64,000 bases of DNA from Nectonema munidae (taxonomy: Eukaryota; Nematomorpha; Nectonematoida; Nectonematidae), in assembly GCA_030549495.1 (NCBI GenBank), contig JAUIRK010000922.1, positions 248,001 to 312,000 on the forward strand. Direction: 5' to 3'. Positions 60,901-64,000 of this stretch are shown one piece after another. A program made the translations under genes and the position numbers. The notes below the pieces were generated by a model. The model did no database searches. It had not been told where the DNA came from and saw nothing but the letters and a program-made list of their open reading frames with translations. The number at the start of each line of letters is the position of its first letter. Position 1 is the stretch's first letter.

Positions 60901-62101
60901 TGTATGTTTTTATCACGTTGTACGAAATATGAAAAAAGAACTGTTTATTGATTTAAATGGAGATTACTATATTTCAAACAACTCATGCATACATTGAAGT
61001 CAAAGCTCTAGAATGGGAAAAATAGATACTGACTTTTCAGTTTTGAGGAATTTATTGTGCAACTTTTGAGTTGTCTGAAAAATATTCATGATATCTAGTG
61101 AAGCCTAATTTGGGTCAAGATAAATACTTGTTTGAAAGGCTGACTTAGTGGAGAACATTTAAAAAATGATAAATTTGGAATCCTCTGAATACCAAAACTT
61201 TTCAACGAAATGCAAAATCGGAAGGAGTAAAGGCGGTGATGGGCGAAATGAACATATTAATTTTTGATTAGAACATTCTCAGTGTTGATTCCATGCACCA
61301 GAGAAATATGGCATAGTCTTTTTCTTCATTAGTTTCTAGATTGGTGAAACATTTGTGGCTTAGTGTCTCATAGATTTAAAACTAAAATGGAAGTCGTTGC
61401 TATGCTAATATGCGTTTCATATGGAACCCTTTAATCAGGAGAAAAATATACGCGTATTGTGTTAAATCACGACAGTAAATTGTTTCGGTAGGTATCATGC
61501 AAATTGAATAAAAGATTGAATAGCCAAAATGAGTGGTAGAATACCACTCCCTCCCCAAAGCAATATCAAAAAGAAAAATGGCCGAGCCATTTCCTTTTGT
61601 ATTTCCTTTAATAACACATGTGAATGTATGTAGTTACCTTTTCAGTAGATTTGATACCCTTCATGATGCAGGCAAAGGTGATGAGCCAGGCGAGGAACAA
61701 GCAGATAACGAGTTTGAAGTTGAGACCTCCAACGAATTCAATGCCCGGCGTCACGTTGAGGGTGGAGCGATACCAAAAGTAGGAAACTGAGCCACCCAGC
61801 AAGCACTCGGGGTCGACGCCGAGAGTGCAGTTGGTAGCGACTGGACACTCAGCCCAGGGCAGTTTAGAGTCGATGGATTTGAGGAGATAGAAAATGCACC
61901 AGCAAATGATGATGTTGTAGTAGAGGGAGACGAGGAAGGAGATGATGCTGGAAGAGATTCCGATTCCTCCTAGGTAGGGATGGATCGCGTTCCAAACGCC
62001 AATGCTCCCCTTCCGCAGCTTCTGGCCGATGCCCAGCTCAAGGTAGAACATGGGAACGCCGACGAAGAGCAAAGTTATGAAGTATGGTATGAGAAAAGCT
62101 C
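39506..62101 (-). CDS. SLC6 family Na+-dependent neutral amino-acid transporter, B(0)AT/NTT4-like; nine exons, 5' end outside window
   Basis: A plasma-membrane symporter expected to carry neutral amino acids inward with Na+. Nine exons (listed separately) join with GT..AG boundaries and matching phases into about 655 residues covering TM2 to the stop. Family marks: SLYYN in TM3, QIFYSLGLGFG in TM6, GTGLAFIIFTQA before TM8, and LFDTYS between TM9 and TM10. SYFWYRSTLN in the large second extracellular loop and LGFGSMFG in TM8 are typical of the SLC6A15-A20 branch rather than the monoamine or GABA carriers. The loop carries two N-glycosylation sequons (NCT, NVT). The tail is long and acidic (EEEEE, EEDED). 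The NIWRFPYL-type TM1 exon is not found up to base 64000. Introns run from under 1 kb to 8.5 kb and are full of transposons. Family certain; substrate inferred. Confidence 0.93.
40801..40986. mobile_element. short MITE with GGACAACTGCCC termini
   Basis: GCGCCCCCGGACAACTGCCC at 40801-40820 is mirrored by GGGCAGTTGTCTGGTGGGCT at 40967-40986 (17 of 20 pair). The 146-base inside is almost pure A/T. In an SLC6 intron or just outside exon 39506-39933, on the intron side. Confidence 0.7.
42349..42415 (-). CDS. SLC6 transporter exon: first part of TM12
   Basis: A short 67-nt exon, AKVHLVPYPKWVNTISIC to IVLIG, between acceptor ACCATTTAG and donor ATAG|GTATGC. It leaves one base of a Gly codon, completed by the last exon. 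Too short to be found by ORF length; found by phase and family expectation. Confidence 0.9.
43386..43548 (-). CDS. SLC6 transporter exon: TM11
   Basis: A 163-nt exon after TTTCTTCAG. FSVDMKEISNHYPTLYW precedes TM11 (ICWRYIAPLIFLIIFLS), then FLHPPQYDAY. The Y-W-x-x-C-W-R layout and the PPQYDAY loop match the family's intracellular loop 5 and TM11. Ends in phase 0 at ACG|GTAACA. Confidence 0.94.
44125..44284 (-). CDS. SLC6 transporter exon: TM9 and TM10
   Basis: A 160-nt exon after acceptor GATTCGTAG. Two bases complete a Gly codon, then LLCLASFLIGLLFVLDSGQY, WVKLFDTYS, and FIGFMEVVAVMYLYG. LFDTYSGT corresponds to the family's LFDDYSAT. Ends after two bases of a Lys codon at GAAAA|GTAAAC. The intron before it is the longest in the gene (about 8.5 kb). 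Confidence 0.95.
44980..45190 (+). mobile_element. piggyBac N-terminal fragment
   Basis: The plus strand gives GRRMFTFINIFIRFDDFNTK and DKICAIRFILNEFF, matching the piggyBac block usually seen as RFxEIxRxLRFDN..T...DKxAPIRxLF. It stops where a CAGGGGCGCACATC element begins (45197). It may be the 5' part of relic 3 downstream. Confidence 0.6.
45197..45480 (+). mobile_element. CAGGGGCGCACATC element, copy 1
   Basis: Starts CAGGGGCGCACATCTTC, AAAATTATTGGGGGCG, and includes a run of 17 G at 45463-45479 followed by CGAATAGG. The far end is uncertain. It interrupts piggyBac coding sequence. Confidence 0.45.
45667..45835 (+). mobile_element. CAGGGGCGCACATC element, copy 2
   Basis: CAGGGGCGCACATCCTTGAA at 45667, ending with a run of 13 C at 45808-45820 and TGCCCCTATTAAG. 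In direct orientation to copy 1; a worn third start, AGATGCGCACCATCTCC, lies at about 45891. Confidence 0.45.
46465..46677. mobile_element. hAT-type MITE
   Basis: 213 bp. Ends CAGCGTTTTTCAAACTGT and AGTTTGAAAAAGGCTG; flanks CCCCACAG (46457-46464) and CCCTACAG (46678-46685) agree in 7 of 8. Subterminal GTGGGTCTCGACCC and GGGTCGC are typical of the family. Confidence 0.8.
46705..46812 (+). mobile_element. degenerate SINE, probably family B
   Basis: GTTGGTTGAGATGATTGACT looks like a tRNA D-arm region; GTTCATAGTTTGACATATCA and GTCAATGAAAACACACCC recall the family B tail. The B box is gone. Confidence 0.35.
47100..47333. mobile_element. GC-rich MITE, CAGGGCCGG type
   Basis: Left CCGGCCCTAGTGTTCGCGGG, right (reverse) CAGGGCCGGCCTTAGGCC; the GCGCGGGGCC motif is repeated inside at both sides. 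Much more GC-rich than its surroundings. Confidence 0.5.
47850..48760 (+). mobile_element. piggyBac transposase relic 3
   Basis: Plus strand: IDEQLIQFRGG at about 47898 (the DEQLVPFRG motif), EVNVCGLADRSYFSSLDIC, TECAPLSIYIPMKHAKK, TNYLDIAAHNSWII, and at the end GGTRKCTFYKKIICKKTFFL, a worn cysteine-rich domain. Several frame breaks. With 44980-45190 it may be one element opened by later insertions; it lies in an SLC6 intron on the opposite strand. Confidence 0.7.
49374..49760 (+). pseudogene. GC-richer coding-like remnant, family unknown
   Basis: An island of clearly lower A+T than the surrounding intron. 49522-49755 is open for 77 codons: CPIKCPCSYNGYGLNVGQAV, EATLDLSKEKTGEASLAPEL, then GMVFSTAACPPPHNKAKAK and a stop, followed within about 60 bases by ATTAAACAAAT. 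Upstream the open frame changes (49374-49604). The codon-like composition suggests a processed gene copy, or an exon of a gene nested in the SLC6 intron on the other strand. No family recognised. Confidence 0.35.
50274..50404 (-). mobile_element. TTAA MITE copy 7 (variant subfamily)
   Basis: TTAA at 50270-50273 and 50405-50408; tips CCCATTAAGTCCC and TGGTACTTAATGGG differ from the main family, while the interior with GCAGACGA is shared. Its right tip contains an internal TTAA (TACTTAATGGG), the site that is occupied in copy 8. A further right-end fragment lies at about 50456-50483. Confidence 0.9.
50631..52367 (-). mobile_element. Tigger-type (pogo/Tc1-mariner) transposon with both ends, transposase broken
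   Basis: 1737 bp with TA on each side (50629-50630, 52368-52369). Tips CAGTAAAACCTCGGTATC and AATATCTC..ACTG form the usual Tigger inverted repeats (left CAGTAAAAC, right GTTTTACTG exact), with several GTTCGAGATA motifs inside each end. The minus strand carries a CENP-B-type DNA-binding part (SGPLLIAKAQSFASQL, TNGWLERW), the DDE start DIFNADETGLFFRLLP, KGSKCHSGKKSKERLTVLV, TLPTSYYANRKA, and an acidic C-terminal region (DEGLDLSKKKPTLSQV). The frames are shifted against each other in at least three places. It lies in the large SLC6 intron, on the gene's own strand. Confidence 0.88.
52434..52775. mobile_element. hAT-type MITE next to an SLC6 exon
   Basis: 342 bp. Ends TAGTGGTTCCTAACCT and AGGTTGAGAGCCACTT; flanks TTCTAAAA (52426-52433) and TTCTAGAA (52776-52783) agree in 7 of 8. 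Lies between the Tigger element and the TM8 exon of the transporter. Confidence 0.8.
52829..53027 (-). CDS. SLC6 transporter exon: end of loop 4 and TM8
   Basis: A 199-nt exon starting AAEGTGLAFIIFTQALVELP, the family's conserved block before TM8, then WSILFFLMLCSLGFGSMFG. LGFGSMFG replaces the LGLDSQF form of Cl--dependent carriers and matches the B(0)AT branch. Leaves one base (G) at ACAG|GTAACG. A 342-bp hAT MITE starts about 50 bp past its donor. Confidence 0.95.
53088..53169 (-). other. possible extra or alternative SLC6 exon (unconfirmed)
   Basis: An 82-nt open stretch, 61 bases upstream of the TM8 exon in the direction of transcription. It starts after ATTTATAG and ends at ATTG|GTTAAA. 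Read in phase 0 it gives YTLEKIVPEYKRLNWEVY then ILAGVLYFIG. It enters in phase 0 and leaves in phase 1, exactly like the 52829-53027 exon, so it could replace that exon but cannot be inserted with it. It is less AT-rich than the surrounding intron. Used alone it would remove TM8, so it may be a decayed duplicate or chance. Confidence 0.3.
53554..53910. mobile_element. young hAT-type MITE, perfect target duplication
   Basis: 357 bp. Ends CAGTGGCGGTTTTA and TAGAACCGCCACTG; TAGGACAA stands on both sides (53546-53553 and 53911-53918) without a mismatch. Interior repeats GGCCCCTTCAC/GTTGGCCCCTCCAC and a C run at 53580-53590. Confidence 0.88.
54040..54344. mobile_element. hAT-type MITE, CAGGGGTCGGC type
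   Basis: Left AGGGATCGGCCTCTC, right TTTGCCGACCCCTG; GTCTATA stands on both sides, about one base short of a full 8-bp duplication. Tips match a hAT terminus common in animals. Confidence 0.65.
55034..55296 (-). mobile_element. TTAA MITE copy 8 (variant), interrupted by copy 9
   Basis: Left tip CCCATTAAGTCC after TTAA at 55030-55033. Its right tip (TGGTACTTAATGGG in copy 7) is split at the internal TTAA by copy 9: the last bases TGGG follow at 55293-55296. Confidence 0.9.
55160..55288 (+). mobile_element. TTAA MITE copy 9, nested in copy 8
   Basis: A copy of the main subfamily with TTAA at 55156-55159 and 55289-55292; tips CCCATTTAAGGCC and GGCCGTAAATGGG. The flanking TTAA is the duplicated internal TTAA of copy 8, so this is a younger insertion. 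Confidence 0.93.
55477..55612 (-). CDS. SLC6 transporter exon: extracellular loop 4
   Basis: A 136-nt exon after acceptor ACAAGCATAG. One base completes the split Thr codon, then ILDYLGTGKMNMS to RCNLEENLNM. It covers the variable extracellular part between TM7 and TM8. Ends in phase 0 at ATG|GTAATT, matching the phase 0 start of the next coding exon at 53027. Confidence 0.88.
55725..55855 (-). mobile_element. SINE family B copy
   Basis: Reverse orientation: GGGATCGAACCCAAGACC is the complement of the B box. Body TGTTTTCAACGAGAAAGC and CGCCGCTTGTATCGAACTATG. The best preserved copy of the family here. In an SLC6 intron. Confidence 0.7.
56886..57127 (-). CDS. SLC6 transporter exon: TM6 and TM7
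   Basis: A 242-nt exon entering in phase 0 after TTTTTGACAG and leaving two bases into a Thr codon at AAC|GTAACC. TM6 reads VWLQASTQIFYSLGLGFGS, whose unwound centre helps form the substrate and Na+ sites in this family. CRRDAIFVSITNA leads into TM7, followed by FSVLGFKASSQYDKC. Confidence 0.95.
58900..59010 (-). CDS. SLC6 transporter exon: TM5
   Basis: A 111-nt, phase 0-0 exon of 37 codons from ASYFTATFPYLVL to GLKHLFLPK. The YFTATFPY motif just before TM5 is nearly invariant in SLC6 transporters. Acceptor ACTTTTAG, donor AAG|GTATTC. It joins the preceding KSTEK in frame. Confidence 0.95.
59305..59445 (+). mobile_element. SINE family B copy
   Basis: GGTCTTGGGTTCGATCTGGC (B box), AGCAAACCTTCCTTGCTCAT, CACAATTGTGACTTTTCG. 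Diverged from the other copies. In an SLC6 intron. Confidence 0.6.
59645..59774 (-). mobile_element. TTAA MITE copy 10
   Basis: TTAA at 59641-59644 and 59775-59778; tips CCCATTTACGACC and GGTCTTAAATGGG. Sits in an SLC6 intron. Confidence 0.92.
60290..60440. mobile_element. fragment of the TAGAGATGTATCGG MITE family
   Basis: TTTGAAAATTGCGGAAGCGG, ATCCGACACATCTCTAC correspond to the right half of the 37707 element. In an SLC6 intron. Confidence 0.5.
61638..62101 (-). CDS. SLC6 transporter exon: TM2, TM3, extracellular loop 2, TM4
   Basis: First SLC6 exon in the window, 464 nt. It begins after the acceptor TTATTTTAG with two bases of a split Gly codon (the end of the usual GGG run), then AFLIPYFITLLFVG (TM2). 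TM3 contains SLYYNIIICW. Loop 2 has several cysteines (WAECPVATNC, PEC), the sequons NCT and NVT, and the branch marker SYFWYRSTLN. TM4 is FKLVICLFLAWLITF, followed by IMKGIKSTEK. It ends in phase 0 at AAG|GTAACT. The exon is much more GC-rich than its surroundings. Confidence 0.95.
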
Positions 62102-62154
62102 CTAAAATAAACGTGTCACACACTTACAGCGGATATTTTATCCCCTTGAGGACC

Positions 62155-62300
62155 AGTGCAACACCGATGTACCGAAAAATGCACATCGTCTCCTAAGTAA
62201 TCCGCGGATGCGGATATCAGAATACATTTTTTAGCGGATATCATAATAGCTATTCTAAGAAAACTCAAGTTTTGCGCTTCTTAAAAATTTAAGGAGAAAA
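62155..62300. mobile_element. fragment of the TAGAGATGTATCGG MITE family
   Basis: ACCGATGTACCGAAAAATGC, ATCCGCGGATGCGGATATC, TAGCGGATATCATAATAGCT, GCTTCTTAAAAATTT align in order with 37707-37870. About 50 bases upstream of an SLC6 exon acceptor. Confidence 0.6.
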
Positions 62301-62800
62301 GTTATCTATCATAAAGAAATACTTATCACAAAAATTGTTAAGCTCTTGCGCATGTTAAGTTTACTCTCATTGATGCAAAAAATTTGGTTCACTCAAAAAT
62401 TTTAGATATTCAAACTACACGATTATAATAACGTTCAAACTATTTCCACCAAAATGGTTCTTTTTTTCTTTCTCCTGTTCCAATTTTCAAAGTTGAGTTC
62501 GTATTTCAAATTTGGAATAATAAAGTTAATTTTGATTCATATTTATTGTTTCGAGTGTATGTGTGTTTTATGATTGTATCTGTCTGTTTTTTCATGATTT
62601 CCTTTTCTTACAGATTTTTAAATACATTTACCTTAGAAATTAAGATTTTGATGGAAAAAAATTGTTTTATTATATGTTAAAAAGAGTTTGAATCAATAAA
62701 TTTTCAATGAAATAAGGAAAAAATTGTTAATATTAACCAATTTTGAGGTTCTTATAAATTACTTGTTTTGACTATTTTAAATATTGCCATCCAGTTTAAA

Positions 62801-62940
62801 TGGTTGTTAGAGTGCACCTCTCAGCTTAACAGTTGATTGTCAGGTCAAAGATTCGATCTTAAAGATTAAATCGCAAAAACTGTGACTAACCATCTCAAGC
62901 ATAATGCGAGCATATACCTTACGGCTGAAAGTGCTTTGAT
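62801..62940 (+). mobile_element. SINE family A copy
   Basis: Plus-strand counterpart of 18449: GTGCACCTCTCAGCTTAACA, a worn B box (AGATTCGATCTT), CTGTGACTAACCATCTCAAG, TGCGAGCATATACC, GCTGAAAGTGCTTTG. Four bases of the B-box stem have changed, so this copy is older. Confidence 0.75.
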
Positions 62941-62970
62941 ATCTCCAAACAACCAACCAACTATAAAATG

Positions 62971-63100
62971 TTGGCAGATGGCCTAGTGTTACCAGCGTAG
63001 GCTCTACCACTAGGCGGTCGGTCTGCTTCGATGTCCGATCATGACTATCCTTTCCTTCTGTCCGGCTATGGAAGATTATTCCTCCCTATAGATGCGCGAC
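62971..63100 (+). mobile_element. SINE family C copy
   Basis: GGCAGATGGCCTAGTGTTAC, TCTGCTTCGATGTCCGATCA, CCGGCTATGGAAGATTATTC, CTCCCTATAG. Matches 23261 in order and spacing. Confidence 0.6.
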
Positions 63101-64000
63101 CGACAAATCAAAAATACAATGGGTCCCTTGTAAATTTTGAAATGGGGCCCTTTCGTGAAAAAGTCCAGACAGACTAGACAACTTCACACTAACTCTCGCA
63201 ATCAATTTACGGAGAGGGAAGAATCCTGTTTTTTTTAAGTATATCAAATTTATATGAAGTAAATTAAAAAATATTTTTTAATGAAAAAACAAATTGGCAT
63301 AATAAATATCATAATCATCATGCGGGTTTGAGGCGGATTGGGGAGTAAGATTAAATAAAGAGTAAAAAAGTATATTTGTTACTCCATTACTCATATCGAT
63401 TGATTGAATCTACTATGTATCGATTTGAGAATTAACATGATTTGACTTAATGTTGATAAATTATATTTTAGCTTTTTGTTATTTTACAAGTATTAAATAA
63501 ATTTTTCCCATTGTCAGGTATCTTGCTTAATTACATTTAATTTAATTAATACCTTAATCACATCATTAGCTGCGCTACTATTGCATTCGTCGAAGAAAAA
63601 ATGGGTTTGGATTTTAGAATAAAATTAATCCTAGTTTTAAACAATTTTTTTAATAAATTGTTACTTCCTATATACAATGGGAAAATTTTTGCCCCCCCCC
63701 CCCTGTAATTTTTGCTTGATGATTCTTAGACAATGGCAAAATATTTTTCACTCCGCGGTAAGAGTAACATTGTATAAAATTTGTTTACTCCGGAATAGGA
63801 TGAGAATAATTCTAAGATTTCCACTTCTGCTCCCAAACCCTGGATTGAAGCCAGTGGTTGACATCTGTCGCACAAGCATGAAATAGGTTAGCAGTCTATT
63901 ATTATTATTATTGAAGCAGTGCATTATCGCGTCGATGATTCAATTACAATAATGAACGGGGAAAAAATCAATACAATCACATCAACTCCCAAATCCAAAT

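Larger units (their letters stand above)
62301..64000 (-). other. 5' intron of the SLC6 gene with two SINEs
   Basis: Apart from the SINEs at 62801 and 62971 this is AT-rich DNA. I searched it on the minus strand for a TM1 exon (NIWRFPYL-like) and saw none, so the intron continues past the window. A run of 10 C is at 63692-63701. Confidence 0.5.

Overview
The window looks like nuclear DNA of an invertebrate animal, probably an arthropod. It is strongly AT-rich, its genes are split by short GT..AG introns, and it is crowded with DNA transposons, their short non-autonomous relatives (MITEs) and tRNA-derived SINEs. A parasitic copepod would fit the style of sequence, but that is a guess. There is no sign of prokaryotic gene organisation.

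Two host genes can be supported, both on the minus strand. (1) From 62101 down to 39506 lie nine consecutive exons of a sodium-coupled amino-acid transporter of the SLC6 family, in the B(0)AT/NTT4 (SLC6A15-A20) branch. All nine exons keep phase and together code for about 655 residues, from TM2 to the stop codon. The exon(s) for the N-terminus and TM1 must lie beyond base 64000. (2) At 23720-25545 is one long coding exon for a low-complexity protein of about 597 residues with no recognised domain but several RVxF-like (PP1-docking) motifs. Its ATG sits just inside an exon that begins at a strong 3' splice site.

The rest is repeats. Region by region: 0.7-2.6 kb, a hAT transposon relic; 2.8-3.6 kb, a hAT-type MITE with a perfect 8-bp target duplication; 4.0-5.9 kb, an inverted-repeat region holding a LINE fragment split by a MITE; 7.1-10.7 kb, a 3.65-kb TTAA-flanked element with two internal tandem arrays of about 150 bp period; 11.5-17 kb, AT-rich decayed sequence; 17.2-19.1 kb, a pogo/Tigger relic with a SINE in it; 20.3-22.4 kb, a trinucleotide array with 660 uninterrupted GAT copies; 23.7-25.5 kb, host gene 2; 29.4-30.7 kb, a long hAT-type non-autonomous element; 31.4-34.4 kb, two piggyBac relics; 39.5-62.1 kb, host gene 1, whose introns hold a Tigger element with both ends, piggyBac pieces, many hAT MITEs and SINEs; 62.1-64 kb, its 5' intron.

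The most distinctive system is a family of about 130-bp elements flanked by TTAA (ten good copies on both strands). Its ends and target site point to piggyBac mobilisation. One copy has landed exactly in the TTAA inside another copy's terminus, and a third copy shows the unoccupied version of that site. No retrovirus, LTR element or Polinton was recognised.
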